Shown: positions 27,979 to 37,927, counted from the first letter of the stretch. The stretch: 50,794 bases of DNA from Actinomycetota bacterium (GCA_005798555.1 SYJA01000001.1:1-50794), one strand, 5' to 3'. Numbers and translations are program-made. The notes: generated from the letters alone by a model not told the origin.

Positions 27979-28992
27979 TCAATCGGGGTCAATCGGGCCC
28001 ACCTCGTGCGCGGCGGCGGACTCGGTGGGGGCCCCATCGGAGCGGATATCGATGCGCCAGCCGGTGAGTCGGGCCGCCAATCGAGCATTTTGCCCCTCCC
28101 GGCCGATGGCCAAGGAGAGCTGATAATCGGGTACTGTGACCCGCGCCGACCGGGCCACCGGGTCCACGATTACCACTCCGGAAACCCGTGCCGGGGACAG
28201 CGCATGGGCGATCATTTCGGCCGGATCTTCGCTGAAATCGACGATATCCATCTTCTCCCCACCAAGCTCGGACATCACCTGGCGCACCCGCTGGCCTAAC
28301 GGGCCGATACATGAGCCTTTGGCATTGACCCCCGGCACCGTTGAGATGACCGCAATCTTCGTCCGATGACCAGCCTCGCGGGCCACCGCAGCGATCTGCA
28401 CCGTGCCATCGGCGATCTCCGGCACCTCGAGGGCAAAAAGCGCCCGAACCAAATTCGGATGCGTTCTGGACACCGTCACCTGCGGGCCCTTAAAGCCCTT
28501 TCGCACTGCTGTAACCAAGCACTTGAAACGAGCGCCGTGCGGGTACGACTCCCCGGGTGCTTGCTCCTCCGGCGGCAAATTCGCCTCCACTTTTCCAATG
28601 TCTACTCGCACCATTTTCGGATTACTGGTCTGCTGCACCACCCCGGAGACTAAATCGCCCTCCCGCCCGGTGAACTCAATCAAGGTGACGTCATCTTCGG
28701 CCTCACGCAATCGAGTTAGCAGCACCTGTCGCGCCGTTGTTGCCGCGATGCGGCCGAAACCTTCAGGAGTGTCGTCGTACTCGCGGATTACGTTGCCTGT
28801 TTCATCACGCTCACTTGCCATCACCACTACGTGTCCGGTCTTGCGATCCACCGTGACCCGCGCTCGATCGGCCGCTCCCTCGGTGTGCATATAAGCCACG
28901 TGCAGGGCCTGCTCGATGGTCTCGACAACTACATCTAGGGATAAATCCTTTTCTCGCACCAAGGCCTTAAGGGCGCTTACGTCAATGTCCAT
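27979..28992 (-). CDS. nusA: Transcription termination/antitermination factor NusA
   Basis: 337-residue RNA polymerase-binding factor. The N-terminal RNAP-binding domain begins [20 protein letters not shown]. Next come an S1 domain ([22 protein letters not shown]) and two KH domains ([40 protein letters not shown]). It lacks the acidic C-terminal repeats of enterobacterial NusA, as expected for actinobacteria. The ATG has AGAGGGA just upstream, inside the rimP end. Confidence 0.96.
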   Translation of the reverse strand: MDIDVSALKALVREKDLSLDVVVETIEQALHVAYMHTEGAADRARVTVDRKTGHVVVMASERDETGNVIREYDDTPEGFGRIAATTARQVLLTRLREAEDDVTLIEFTGREGDLVSGVVQQTSNPKMVRVDIGKVEANLPPEEQAPGESYPHGARFKCLVTAVRKGFKGPQVTVSRTHPNLVRALFALEVPEIADGTVQIAAVAREAGHRTKIAVISTVPGVNAKGSCIGPLGQRVRQVMSELGGEKMDIVDFSEDPAEMIAHALSPARVSGVVIVDPVARSARVTVPDYQLSLAIGREGQNARLAARLTGWRIDIRSDGAPTESAAAHEVGPIDPD

Positions 28993-28994
28993 GA

Positions 28995-29480
28995 TTATCC
29001 CTCTTCTGTTTCAGCGGCCGTTGCAGTGAACTCAACCTGCACCAAGCCTCTGGCTATGTCTGCAAACGCAATCACGACGGGATCCGCCTCGGAAGTCTGC
29101 AAGATCACCTCGGTGTCGCTCACCCCGAGAATGCGTCCCGATATCATCAATTCATTCATCAGATGCACGTCAACATTGCGTTTGATCGCGCGCCGCCAGT
29201 GTTTTGGCTCAGAGAGTGGCCGGTCAACGCCCGGCGAGGACACCTCAAGAACAAAAGTACCCGCAAACTGATCGGCAAGAGGCGAGCTATCGAACAGCTC
29301 CGAAATCTTTCGGCTCACCTCAGCGACTTGGTCTAGGTCCACCCCGCCATCACGATCTACAATCACCCGCACGATTTCCCGGCGCCCGGCCTGTTGAACG
29401 TGCACATCTTCAACATCCACACCGGATTCGGACAATGCCGAGCGAATTCCCTCCAGCAAGACACTGGCTGACGCGACCAT
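28995..29480 (-). CDS. rimP: Ribosome maturation factor RimP
   Basis: 161-residue 30S assembly factor. The core [18 protein letters not shown] appears here as [13 protein letters not shown] followed by the basic AIKRNVDV segment, plus the C-terminal SH3-like barrel with [14 protein letters not shown]. Start ATG 29478-29480 has a perfect AGGAGG five bases away, so the longer open frame upstream is not used. It heads the rimP-nusA-ylxR-infB cluster and is divergent from a DUF4439 gene; promoters for both must lie in 29481-29579. Confidence 0.95.
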   Translation of the reverse strand: MVASASVLLEGIRSALSESGVDVEDVHVQQAGRREIVRVIVDRDGGVDLDQVAEVSRKISELFDSSPLADQFAGTFVLEVSSPGVDRPLSEPKHWRRAIKRNVDVHLMNELMISGRILGVSDTEVILQTSEADPVVIAFADIARGLVQVEFTATAAETEEG

Positions 29481-29579
29481 GGCGCCTCCTGCCTGGGCAT
29501 TAGTGCTGATTCTATTTGGTGGACCAGTTATTTGTGTTGCGGTCGAGAGTCTACCCACTCACCTGACACAGTTGCCCCT

Positions 29580-30095
29580 ATGTCGGCCAAGATTGACCAG
29601 GCAACTGCCATAACCCGGCGGCAATTGCTGAGGCGCTGCGCTGGGACCACCCTCGCGGTGAGCGCGGTCGGGGCCTTGACCGCCTGCGGCTCTACTGCCG
29701 GTACCCCTCTTGCGCCCACAGCCGACCTGCCAGCGGACGGAGATCTTGTTTATCTTGACGTTGCTACCTCCGAGCGCAACTTGATCGCGCGTTACACCGA
29801 AACTCTCGCTGCTCACCCACAATTGGCACCCGGGCTGCAACCCCTGCTTCAACAGCATGAGGAGCATCTCGCGGCCACCGGCGTGCAGGTACCAGACCCA
29901 CCCACTCTGGCGCCACCTAGTGACATTAGGTCGGCACTCGGTGCGCTTCGGCAGGCCGAGTTGACCGCAGCTGTTGAACGTCGTGCATCCTGCCAGCGAG
30001 CCAGCGAGCCCGAGCTCGTGCGCACTTTGACTTTCATCGCGGCCTCCGAGGCTTCACATATCGCAGTGCTGAAGTCAATCGGCGAAGACCGATGA
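29580..30095 (+). CDS. DUF4439 ferritin-like lipoprotein with Tat-type signal
   Basis: 171-residue exported protein. The N-terminus has twin arginines (TRRQLLRR at 12-19), a hydrophobic stretch and a lipobox LTAC with the lipid-anchored cysteine at about residue 36. The mature part (about 70-170) is helical with E/H-containing segments such as QQHEEHLAA and AASEASHIAVL, in keeping with the ferritin-like DUF4439 domain, whose function is unknown. I chose ATG 29580 because it directly precedes the signal peptide. It overlaps the next gene by ATGA. Similar genes occupy the same place beside rimP in mycobacteria. Confidence 0.78.
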   Translation: MSAKIDQATAITRRQLLRRCAGTTLAVSAVGALTACGSTAGTPLAPTADLPADGDLVYLDVATSERNLIARYTETLAAHPQLAPGLQPLLQQHEEHLAATGVQVPDPPTLAPPSDIRSALGALRQAELTAAVERRASCQRASEPELVRTLTFIAASEASHIAVLKSIGEDR

Positions 30096-30493
30096 GCAGC
30101 CAGAAGGCACGGGCGATCGCCGTCGCGGGCGAGGATGCGGCGATCTATGCGTACGGGGTCATTGGCGCCGTACTGACTAACACTGACCGCCGCAGGGCCC
30201 TCGCAGCGCTACGGGCCCACCAATCCTGGCGTGCTCGCCTGGCGGCGGCCTTACCTGCGGGCACTGCACCTGCTCCCGGTATCGCCTACGACTTCCCCTA
30301 TCCGGTGACCGACGGCGAGCAGGCAGTTCACTTGGCCCAACTCGTTGAGAACCGCCTCGTTGTGGTGTATGCCGATCTCGCTGCGGCCGCTACCGGCGAT
30401 GAGCGGGCTGATGCCGTACTTGCGGCAAGTGAATGCGCTACTCGAGCCGTGGTCTGGGGAGCACCATCCCAGGCATTTCCGCACGGCGCCTAA
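30092..30493 (+). CDS. DUF4439 domain protein (cytoplasmic, ferritin-like)
   Basis: 133-residue protein made almost only of the DUF4439 domain: EDAAIYAYGVIGAVLT near the start, then RRRALAALRAHQSWRARL and a third helix VENRLVVVYADLAAAA. No signal peptide is seen. The ATGA overlap with the lipoprotein gene implies coupled translation and perhaps a complex across the membrane-anchored and soluble forms. Function is unknown; metal binding by Glu/His is a possibility from the fold, not shown here. It ends five bases before the convergent TauE/SafE gene. Confidence 0.78.
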   Translation: MSSQKARAIAVAGEDAAIYAYGVIGAVLTNTDRRRALAALRAHQSWRARLAAALPAGTAPAPGIAYDFPYPVTDGEQAVHLAQLVENRLVVVYADLAAAATGDERADAVLAASECATRAVVWGAPSQAFPHGA

Positions 30494-30498
30494 TTCTC

Positions 30499-31314
30499 TT
30501 ATCGCAACGGGGTCAAGACATCCCTCCCGAGTCGAATAATCAGGACCGCAACCACAACTAGGAACACTAGACGGACGAAGCCACTCCCCCGTTTAATTGC
30601 AGTTCGCGCACCGATCAGTGCACCCAACAGATTGCAGAGACCCATCAAGAGGCCAAGGAGCCAAAGCACCGACCCGGTGAATCCGAACACGATCAGCGCA
30701 GCGGCATTGGTCCCGACATTGACGATTTTCGCGGTCGCGGAGGCCTGTAAAAATGAATAACCCAGGATCGCCACCAGTAAAATCAACAGGAACGATCCGG
30801 TACCAGGGCCAAATAGCCCGTCGTAGCCGCCGATGACGAACCCGGCCAATACCGCAATCACATAGTGCTGGCGCTTTCCATGCCAGCGCAACGCTTGAAC
30901 TTGCCCAAGTTGGGGACGAAGCAGGGTCCAGAACCAGACAAACACCAGCAGCACAAGGATGACCGGCCGAAAGGTACCGGCCGGAATCCGACTGGCAAAT
31001 GACGCCCCGATCGCCGATCCGATGAATGCGGCGACCGCCATCGGTAGAGCGGTACGCAAATCCGGCTTAACTTGCCTTAGGTAAGTCCATGCTGCACCGC
31101 TAGTGCCAATGATGCTGGATAGCTTGTTCGTACCCAAGGCAACTGCCGGCTCGCCGGCCGGCATCGCGACCAACAAGGCCGGCAGTTGAAGTAGCCCGCC
31201 GCCGCCGCTGATGGCATCGACCCAACCAGCCGCCGCGGCCGCAACACACAGCAAGATGATGGTGGTCAGGTCAAGCCCAGCTATCTCAAAGGCAAGGATC
31301 TCCACTTCAAGCAA
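30499..31314 (-). CDS. TauE/SafE-family membrane transporter
   Basis: 271-residue polytopic protein (about eight membrane segments) of the sulfite/organic-anion exporter family. The two family repeats are visible: GWVDAISGGGGLLQLPALL with GTNKLSSIIGT, and GGYDGLFGPGTGSFLLIL with ASATAKIVNVGTN. The substrate is not predictable. The open frame starts with TTG immediately after the HAD-gene stop (TGATTG), and a GTG three codons in is an alternative. Co-transcription with the HAD gene is likely. Confidence 0.88.
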   Translation of the reverse strand: MLEVEILAFEIAGLDLTTIILLCVAAAAAGWVDAISGGGGLLQLPALLVAMPAGEPAVALGTNKLSSIIGTSGAAWTYLRQVKPDLRTALPMAVAAFIGSAIGASFASRIPAGTFRPVILVLLVFVWFWTLLRPQLGQVQALRWHGKRQHYVIAVLAGFVIGGYDGLFGPGTGSFLLILLVAILGYSFLQASATAKIVNVGTNAAALIVFGFTGSVLWLLGLLMGLCNLLGALIGARTAIKRGSGFVRLVFLVVVAVLIIRLGRDVLTPLR

Positions 31315-32034
31315 TCAGACTGAACGCCATTGGCGAACGATAGCCAACACCTCGATTAGCTCATGGGCAATTGCATCCGGGACGGCATCGCCAGCTGGAA
31401 TCTGCTCACTGGGTACCTTTGAATGCGGAATCCAGATAGCGCGCATACCGACCTGCTGCGCACCGTAGACGTCATCCCAGATGCGATCACCGACGAAAGC
31501 ACATTGCTCCGGATCAACTTCGAGTTGGGCGGCTATCAACATGAACGCCGCACGATGGGGTTTCGCGACATCCATTTCACTCGTATAGCAGGACTCGTCA
31601 ATTAGGTTGGCGAGATTATCGCGCTCGAACACCTCTTGGTGATGTGCGCGCGGCCACAATGTATTGCTCAAGACCCCGATTGCTAGTCCATCGGACCGCA
31701 ACTGCCCGAGCACCTCGGCCGCCTGTGGGTCAGCAAGAGTATGCGGTGCCCAAAAGTCTAGGTATTTCGATAAGGCCCCGAAGTGCGCAGCCGATTTAGT
31801 GTCGATGCCTAGGGAGGTGAAGATGCTGTCGAGGGCCCCGGTACTGGTGGCGCCACCTGATTCTCGCTGCAATCGCCAGCGGTTGCTCTCGGCGTCGAAA
31901 AGTTGCTGGGCCAATGCTGCTGCATGTGGTGGATCATAAGTCTCGGCGTAGGCGTACCACTGTGCGAAGAGATCAATGTCATGCCATGGCGTGAGTGTGC
32001 CGCCCCAATCGAAAATTACCGCCTCGATTGTCAA
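31315..32034 (-). CDS. HAD-superfamily hydrolase
   Basis: 239-residue haloacid dehalogenase-like phosphatase. Motif I is DWGGT (D9; the second acidic residue normally two positions on is replaced by G, as in some HAD subfamilies), motif II GVLSNT, motif III around VAKPHRAAF, and motif IV GDRIWDD. An alpha-helical cap lies between motifs I and II. The start TTG at 32034 is three bases after the proS stop. No substrate can be named. The unusual motif I may mean altered chemistry. Confidence 0.85.
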   Translation of the reverse strand: MTIEAVIFDWGGTLTPWHDIDLFAQWYAYAETYDPPHAAALAQQLFDAESNRWRLQRESGGATSTGALDSIFTSLGIDTKSAAHFGALSKYLDFWAPHTLADPQAAEVLGQLRSDGLAIGVLSNTLWPRAHHQEVFERDNLANLIDESCYTSEMDVAKPHRAAFMLIAAQLEVDPEQCAFVGDRIWDDVYGAQQVGMRAIWIPHSKVPSEQIPAGDAVPDAIAHELIEVLAIVRQWRSV

Positions 32035-32037
32035 GAG

Positions 32038-33801
32038 TTATTCGCAAACTTCCAACAGTGCCGGCACGGCCTCGGCGATGGCAATATCGGTTCGCTCCCC
32101 CGTGCGACGGTCCTTCACCTCGATGAATCCCTCAACCAGGCGCTTTCCGACTACGACGATCGTGGGCACCCCGATAAGTTCTGAGTCATTGAACTTAACA
32201 CCGGGCGAAACTCCGCGGCGGTCGTCATAGAGCACGCGAAGGCCAGCCTCCTCAAGTTCTCCGGCCAGCAACTCGGCCGCTGCAAATGGGGCGTCCTCCC
32301 TGCCCGTCGCAATCAAGTGAACATCGGCCGGCGCCACCTCGCGCGGCCAGATCAGGCCATTCTCGTCATGTGACTGCTCGGCCACCGCGGCTACCGCGCG
32401 TGACACCCCGATGCCGTAGGAACCCATAGTGACGGTTACGAGCTGGCCATTTTCGTCAAGCACCTTCAAGCCCAGGGCCTGCGCATACTTGCGCCCCAAC
32501 TGGAAAATATGACCGACCTCAATACCGCGAGCCAACGCCAGCCCACTCCCACATTTAGGGCAACTGTCGCCGGCGAGGACTTCAGCGACTTCGATAACGC
32601 CATCCGGAGTGAAATCGCGCCCCGCCACCAGGTCGTAGACATGTGTCCCGGTCGCATCCGCACCGGTTACCCATCGGGTACCCGTCACGATCCGCGGGTC
32701 GACTAAGTACCTGATCCCCGATGAATTCGCCGCACCCAAAGCCCCCGGGCCGATATAGCCCTTCATCAAAGTCGGGTGCTTCGCAAAATCGGGCTCCTCG
32801 AATGGCCTCGGCACCCCCGGTTGCAATACCGCCTCAAGGCGCTTCGTATCAACTTCGCGATCACCTGGCAGACCGACCGCCAACGGGCTTTCAACACCGT
32901 CTGGACCTTTGACCATGAAAACAATGTTCTTCAAGGTGTCAGCCGCGGTCCATGGGCGATCGGACCGGGCCAAATCAGCACGCTCATTCGAATGCTCGAC
33001 AAGTGCAGCGATGGTCGGTGTGTCAGGAGTCTTCTCCACATGGGCTGCAGATACCAATGAGTAATCAAGTGGGGCCGGTTTGGGAGTCACCACCGCCTCA
33101 ACGTTCGCGGCGTAATCACAGGTAGTGCACCGGACAAAAGTGTCCTCGCCGACTTCGGTGGGCGCCAAGAACTCTTCACTTGCCGAACCGCCCATGGCCC
33201 CAGACATTGCCGAGACAATCACGAACTGCATGCCAAGGCGGGTGAAGGTATCGATATAGGCATCGCGATGACGCTGATATGACTGCTCAAGGCCGGCATC
33301 GTCAATATCGAAGGAGTAAGAATCCTTCATGACAAACTCCCGGCCGCGCAAAATCCCAGCACGCGGACGCGCCTCATCGCGAAACTTGGTCTGAATCTGG
33401 TAAATCACCAGCGGTAAGTCTTTATACGACGAGTACTCACCTTTAACCAGCAGGGTGAACATCTCCTCGTGGGTTGGCCCTAGCAGATAATCGCCTTTTC
33501 GCCGATCCTGAAGTCGAAACAAGGTATCGCCATACTCGGTCCAACGGCCGGTTAATTCATAAGGCTCACGTGGCAGGAGCGACGGAAAATGCACCTCTTG
33601 GAACCCGGCTCGATCCATTTCATCGCGAATAATGTTCTCAATATTGCGGTAGACCAAGTAGCCAAGGGGCAGCCACGAAAAGACGCCCGGGGCGATCCTT
33701 CGCACATAACCTGCACGAACCAGCAACCGGTGGCTTGGCACCTCCGCATCAGCCGGATCCTCGCGCAGGGTCCGCAGAAACAGTGTCGACATTCGCAGCA
33801 T
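32038..33801 (-). CDS. proS: Prolyl-tRNA synthetase (bacterial type, with editing domain)
   Basis: 587-residue class II synthetase charging tRNA-Pro. Motif 2/3 regions ([33 protein letters not shown]) flank an INS editing insertion (about 220-400), followed by the anticodon-binding domain with [19 protein letters not shown]. The start ATG 33801 follows TAGGGT by exactly six bases. The length is usual for the long bacterial form. Synteny near rimP matches Rv2845c. Confidence 0.96.
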   Translation of the reverse strand: MLRMSTLFLRTLREDPADAEVPSHRLLVRAGYVRRIAPGVFSWLPLGYLVYRNIENIIRDEMDRAGFQEVHFPSLLPREPYELTGRWTEYGDTLFRLQDRRKGDYLLGPTHEEMFTLLVKGEYSSYKDLPLVIYQIQTKFRDEARPRAGILRGREFVMKDSYSFDIDDAGLEQSYQRHRDAYIDTFTRLGMQFVIVSAMSGAMGGSASEEFLAPTEVGEDTFVRCTTCDYAANVEAVVTPKPAPLDYSLVSAAHVEKTPDTPTIAALVEHSNERADLARSDRPWTAADTLKNIVFMVKGPDGVESPLAVGLPGDREVDTKRLEAVLQPGVPRPFEEPDFAKHPTLMKGYIGPGALGAANSSGIRYLVDPRIVTGTRWVTGADATGTHVYDLVAGRDFTPDGVIEVAEVLAGDSCPKCGSGLALARGIEVGHIFQLGRKYAQALGLKVLDENGQLVTVTMGSYGIGVSRAVAAVAEQSHDENGLIWPREVAPADVHLIATGREDAPFAAAELLAGELEEAGLRVLYDDRRGVSPGVKFNDSELIGVPTIVVVGKRLVEGFIEVKDRRTGERTDIAIAEAVPALLEVCE

Positions 33802-33807
33802 CGCTAA

Positions 33808-33813
33808 ACCCTA
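33808..33813 (-). promoter_or_regulatory. -10 element TAGGGT, six bases before the proS ATG
   Basis: TAGGGT-TTAGCG-ATG on the minus strand in the 32-base gap behind the GNAT gene; no Shine-Dalgarno sequence is visible. Confidence 0.5.
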
Positions 33814-33833
33814 TCGGCCACGGCCCGCCTTAC

Positions 33834-34688
33834 TCAGAAGAGCACCGTCGTGAAGGTTTCAGATTGCTCGAATCCGACCCGGGCGTAGGCCTTTCGCGCG
33901 GAGAAATTGAAGTCATTCACATACAGGGAAACAGCCGGCGCGATAGTTGCTCGAGCGATATTTACGACCGCCGCCAGCCCCGGCGCCGCCAGCCCGCGTC
34001 CGCGATAGGCCGGTGCTACCCAAACGCCCTGCACCTGGCAGGCCGCTCCGGTAGCCGAACCAATCTCCGCCTTGAAGACAACTTCGCCATCGTCAATTCG
34101 CGCTAACGCATGGCCCGCTCGAATGATCTCCGCGATGCGAGCGCGGTAGCCGCCGGCCGCCCCACCCGACACCGGCGAAACCCCAACTTCATCAGTGAAC
34201 ATCTCCACGCAGGCCGGCACCAACAGGTCTAGGTCGGCCAGCGTGGCTACCCGCACACGCTCATCCGCGGCGACCAGAGGTGATGAACTCATAGCCAAGA
34301 ACGGTTGATTTGACCGGACCTCACGGGCCGGCCCCCACGCCGGCTCGAGTAATCGCCATAGGTCTTGCACCTCCTCGGCGGGCCCGACAAATGACGAGCA
34401 GCGCCGCGGCAGCGGGCGCAGTCGATCGGCGAAAGCGGCACGTGATGATGGCGTTGTTGCGATCGGGACGAGGTTGGCGCCCACATAAACCATTGAATGC
34501 AGCCGGTCGTCCGTGAAATAGCCCCATAAGTCGCCGCCTAGGCGCCACGGATCAGTGCCTGCGATCCCGACTCGCGAATCAACGAAGCAATTAACAACCG
34601 GGTCGGCCGCGAGGAGGGCCTGCACCTGGGCGAGGTCACCTGACCCAATCCCTCGGACCACGCCGGTCAGCAGATTGTCAATTGTCAT
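33834..34688 (-). CDS. GNAT-family acetyltransferase with DUF4081 (Rv2867c-like)
   Basis: 284-residue two-domain protein: an N-terminal DUF4081 half and a C-terminal GNAT fold with the acetyl-CoA motif GVWVAPAYRGRGLAAPGLAAV and a final NDFNFSARKAYARVGFE segment. The actinobacterial family member Rv2867c likewise lies directly downstream of ispG. I chose ATG 34688, 13 bases after the ispG stop, because the longer GTG frame overlaps ispG. The acceptor is unknown. Confidence 0.88.
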   Translation of the reverse strand: MTIDNLLTGVVRGIGSGDLAQVQALLAADPVVNCFVDSRVGIAGTDPWRLGGDLWGYFTDDRLHSMVYVGANLVPIATTPSSRAAFADRLRPLPRRCSSFVGPAEEVQDLWRLLEPAWGPAREVRSNQPFLAMSSSPLVAADERVRVATLADLDLLVPACVEMFTDEVGVSPVSGGAAGGYRARIAEIIRAGHALARIDDGEVVFKAEIGSATGAACQVQGVWVAPAYRGRGLAAPGLAAVVNIARATIAPAVSLYVNDFNFSARKAYARVGFEQSETFTTVLF

Positions 34689-34701
34689 GGGCGGGAATCG
34701 A

Positions 34702-35859
34702 TTAGGCCGTGGTGACGATCGGATCACCAGTGACAGCACTCATTTGTTCGGCCAACTTAAGCGCTTCTTCGATCAGTGTTTCGACAATCTGCGCCTCGGG
34801 GACCGTCTTGATGACTTCACCACGAACAAAAATCTGGCCCTTGCCATTGCCGGATGCAACCCCGAGGTCTGCCTCACGGGCTTCGCCCGGCCCGTTGACG
34901 ACGCAACCCATGACCGCGACCCGCAGTGGCACGTCTAGGCCCTCAAGCCCTGCCGTCACCTGCTCCGCCAAGGTGTAGACATCGACTTGGGCGCGACCGC
35001 ATGACGGGCACGAGACAATCTCCAACCCGCGCTGCCGCAAATTCAACGACTCCAAAATCTGGTTACCGACTTTGACCTCTTCAACCGGCGGCGCCGAGAG
35101 CGAGACTCGGATGGTGTCACCGATCCCGCGGCTCAAGAGCGCGCCGAATGCCACCGATGACTTGATGGTGCCTTGGAAAGTCGGGCCGGCCTCGGTAACA
35201 CCTAGGTGCAGCGGGTAGTCGCACTGCGCCGCCAACTGGGTATACGCCTCGACCATGATCACCGGGTCATGATGCTTTACCGAGATCTTGATATCGCCGA
35301 ACCCATGCTCCTCAAAAAGTGCGGCCTCCCATAGCGCCGACTCAACAAGTGCCTCCGGGGTGGCCTTGCCGTACTTCTTCAGTAGTCGCGGGTCAAGTGA
35401 GCCGGCATTTACCCCGATCCGGATCGGGGTACGAAGGTCACCGGCGGCTTTGGCAATTTCAGCGACTTTGGCATCGAAGGCCTGGATATTGCCCGGATTC
35501 ACGCGCACCCCGGCGCAGCCCGCATCGAGTGCGGCGAAAACGTACGTCGGCTGAAAGTGAATATCGGCAATCACCGGGATCCCAGATTTGCGGGCGATCT
35601 CCGGTAGCGCATCGGCATCATCTTGGCTGGGCACCGCAACTCGCACCACCTGGCAGCCCGAGGCGGTGAGCTCGGCTATCTGCTGCAGAGTGGCGTTGAC
35701 ATCTGAAGTCAAGGTCGTACACATGGATTGCACACTGATCGGTGCGTCGCCACCAACCGGCACCGGGTGGGTCGGGTGCTTCAGCAAGATCTGCCGGGTC
35801 TTGCGCCGCGGCGCCAAGACCGCAGGCGGTGGCAGCGGGATCCCCAGATCAATGCTCAC
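34702..35859 (-). CDS. ispG: 4-hydroxy-3-methylbut-2-enyl diphosphate synthase
   Basis: Iron-sulfur enzyme (385 residues) of the MEP isoprenoid pathway. The cluster ligands lie in [13 protein letters not shown] and [12 protein letters not shown] near the C-terminus. The TIM-barrel half has [15 protein letters not shown] and [11 protein letters not shown]. The start GTG 35857-35859 has GATACT exactly six bases upstream, a weaker version of the leaderless pattern. It works two steps or more after Dxr, encoded 2 kb away. Confidence 0.96.
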   Translation of the reverse strand: MSIDLGIPLPPPAVLAPRRKTRQILLKHPTHPVPVGGDAPISVQSMCTTLTSDVNATLQQIAELTASGCQVVRVAVPSQDDADALPEIARKSGIPVIADIHFQPTYVFAALDAGCAGVRVNPGNIQAFDAKVAEIAKAAGDLRTPIRIGVNAGSLDPRLLKKYGKATPEALVESALWEAALFEEHGFGDIKISVKHHDPVIMVEAYTQLAAQCDYPLHLGVTEAGPTFQGTIKSSVAFGALLSRGIGDTIRVSLSAPPVEEVKVGNQILESLNLRQRGLEIVSCPSCGRAQVDVYTLAEQVTAGLEGLDVPLRVAVMGCVVNGPGEAREADLGVASGNGKGQIFVRGEVIKTVPEAQIVETLIEEALKLAEQMSAVTGDPIVTTA

Positions 35860-35910
35860 GGGCCCAGTATCCCTGAACGCCCACCGGGGCGCATGCCGCC
35901 ATCAGGCCAG

Positions 35911-36480
35911 CTACACCGTTTGGGTCGCAAAGAGCAAGGCGATGAGGGAAATAGGGAGGCCGAAGTCATATAGCAAAATCAGCGAATTACCCGGTTTGAA
36001 GTTCTTCTCGACCGCCATCTGCTTGACGTGTTGCACGCCCGCGAGCACCAAGAAGACAATAACCGGCACGCTGATGACCAACCAGGCCTCTGGCCCGCGG
36101 GTCATGGCCAGTAAGCCGGCGATACCAAGTCCCCAGCAGACAAATCCAATCTCATACTGGAACCCGTTGGTCTCCCAGCCGATGCCCTTGGCGGTGGACT
36201 TGGCAAATACCGTGTGCATGAACCCGCTCACGATGAACTGAATGCCCACCGGCAAGAACAGCATCCAGCGCATTGCCGAATCCGCAAAATCATCGGTTGG
36301 TTGGCCACCGATGGGCGACCAACCAAGGAGGGCAAAAACCCATGCCAGCGCCAGCACAATCGGCAAAATGAGGACTCCCACGCCGAAAAAGCATACACGC
36401 GGCCCTGGTGCTTTGGGGACATTTTGCTTGAAAACGGCAGGGTTTCCGCCGGATTTGGTGGCGGCCGACTCGGCACCCAC
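35911..36480 (-). CDS. Integral membrane protein of unknown function (DUF6790-like)
   Basis: 189-residue protein with about four hydrophobic segments (about 30-52, 70-92, 110-126, 132-150). The segment GIGWETNGFQYEIGFVCWGLG resembles the conserved W-x-x-x-x-FQ-x-E-x-G pattern of a small family of uncharacterised membrane proteins (I believe DUF6790, not verified). The GTG start at 36480 has GAGG at seven bases. It lies between ispG and the inverted repeat behind rseP, and is probably not part of the MEP pathway. Confidence 0.6.
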   Translation of the reverse strand: MGAESAATKSGGNPAVFKQNVPKAPGPRVCFFGVGVLILPIVLALAWVFALLGWSPIGGQPTDDFADSAMRWMLFLPVGIQFIVSGFMHTVFAKSTAKGIGWETNGFQYEIGFVCWGLGIAGLLAMTRGPEAWLVISVPVIVFLVLAGVQHVKQMAVEKNFKPGNSLILLYDFGLPISLIALLFATQTV

Positions 36481-36500
36481 CGACGCACCTCATCGCTGGT

Positions 36501-36561
36501 TGCGCGCGTTTTCGTCGTGAAATCTGCAGTTTTGATCGGTTTCACGACGAAAACGCGCGCA
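36501..36561. repeat. Perfect 22-bp inverted repeat (17-base loop)
   Basis: Left arm 36501-36522 begins TGCGCGCGTTTTCG; right arm 36540-36561 is its exact reverse complement, ending CGAAAACGCGCGCA. The loop is 17 bases. A second small hairpin, CGCACT-CTCGAA-AGTGCG, overlaps the right side. It is located between the rseP stop (36605) and the GTG of the membrane protein (36480). No T-run follows on either strand. It could be a terminator, an RNase III site or a dispersed palindromic repeat. Confidence 0.9.
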
Positions 36562-36604
36562 CTCTCGAAAGTGCGAGGTATTGCTCCTTGGCGTTGGGCG
36601 GTGA

Positions 36605-37927
36605 TCAGCCCAGGCTGATGGGCTTGATGATGTCGGCCCAGATCACGATTACCCCCATCCCGACCAAGCAGGCGGCCACCACATATGCCACCGGTAGCAG
36701 GCGGGCGATATCAACATGGCCCGGGTCGGGTCGATGGCGAACTTTCGCAAGCCAGCGGCGCAGCCCCTCGTACAGGGCGCCGGCCACGTGGCCACCATCG
36801 AGCGGCAGCACCGGCAGCAGGTTGAATAAGAACAGGAATAGGTTCAATGACGCTGCCAGCCCTAGGAAGGTCGCGGCCTTAGCCTTTAGTGGTTGGTCCA
36901 GCGCCGCAATCTCACCGCCAAGACGGCTAACGCCCACCACACTCACCGGGCTGTCGATTGCCCGCTCGCCACCGCCGATCAAGGTGTCAGTGACTAGTTC
37001 ATAGAGTCGTATCGGTAGGGAGATCAATGCCTTGACCGATTGAACGGTGATATCCCACATGTAGGCGGGGACCTGCGACCAAGGCTGCGAGACGAACTCA
37101 AATGCCGGGCGCATTCCGAGGTAGCCAGATGCAGTGGTTTCACCGGTTGGGTTGCCGCGGTCGTCATAGATCGGCCGCTCGATGGTCGCAATGGTGATCG
37201 GCACCTCAATCACCGCCCCCGCTCGCACCAGGGTCAAGGTCACCGTGGAGTCGCCATGGGCCCGAATCCAGGCCGTGACTTCATCCCACGAGGTTGCCGG
37301 GACGCCATCGATTGCCGTGATCAAATCGCCGTCGATCAAGCCCGCCGCCGCAGCTGGTGCAAGGGTCGTCCCGGTTGGGCATCGCCCGGACGGTAGCGGC
37401 TCGCCGGTTGGCTGCGCGAGTGTCGGAGTGCAGGGCACCACTCCAGCAACCTGCAAGGTTGGCTGCGGCAGACCGATGCCGACCAGCATGATGGTGAACA
37501 GCACGAAGGCGAATAGCAAGTTCATGGTCGGGCCACCGAGCATGACCACAACTTTTTTGCGCACCGGGAGCTTGTAGAAGACGCGATCCGCATCCCCCGG
37601 GCCGACTTCATCGAGTGACTGACGGCGGGCGTCATCGATCATGGCCCCGAATTTGCCGGTGGTCATGCTCCGCGGCGCACCAGTTGGATCGTCCTTCGCC
37701 GGTGGAATCATCCCGATCATTCGGATATAACCGCCGACCGGTATCGCCTTGAGGCCATACCTGGTCTCGCCTTTGACTTTGGACCAGATCGTGGGGCCGA
37801 AGCCGATCATGTAATCGGTGACCTTGACGCCGAACCTCTTGGCTGGCAACAGGTGACCAAGTTCGTGGAGCGCGATGGACCCACCGATTAGCAGAACGAA
37901 TATGACGATGCCCAAGGCTTCCAACAT
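36605..37927 (-). CDS. rseP: Site-2 intramembrane protease (RseP/Rip1 type)
   Basis: M50 zinc metalloprotease (440 residues) that cleaves membrane-bound anti-sigma factors. The zinc motif HELGH is at residues 21-25 in the first membrane segment. A PDZ domain (VPCTPTLAQP to the EVPITIA region) follows, and NLLPVLPLDGGHVAG supplies the third ligand. Matches Rip1 (Rv2869c), with the conserved order dxr-rip1-ispG. Its ATG shares one base with the dxr stop (TGATG at 37925-37929). The open frame further upstream is inside dxr and not used. Confidence 0.94.
   Translation of the reverse strand: MLEALGIVIFVLLIGGSIALHELGHLLPAKRFGVKVTDYMIGFGPTIWSKVKGETRYGLKAIPVGGYIRMIGMIPPAKDDPTGAPRSMTTGKFGAMIDDARRQSLDEVGPGDADRVFYKLPVRKKVVVMLGGPTMNLLFAFVLFTIMLVGIGLPQPTLQVAGVVPCTPTLAQPTGEPLPSGRCPTGTTLAPAAAAGLIDGDLITAIDGVPATSWDEVTAWIRAHGDSTVTLTLVRAGAVIEVPITIATIERPIYDDRGNPTGETTASGYLGMRPAFEFVSQPWSQVPAYMWDITVQSVKALISLPIRLYELVTDTLIGGGERAIDSPVSVVGVSRLGGEIAALDQPLKAKAATFLGLAASLNLFLFLFNLLPVLPLDGGHVAGALYEGLRRWLAKVRHRPDPGHVDIARLLPVAYVVAACLVGMGVIVIWADIIKPISLG

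Noticed and set aside
27342-28067. Plus-strand open frame across the infB-ylxR-nusA gaps
   Set aside because: Antisense to three well-recognised genes, with composition typical of a shadow frame; the HFERG repeat in it is just the 15-base DNA repeat.
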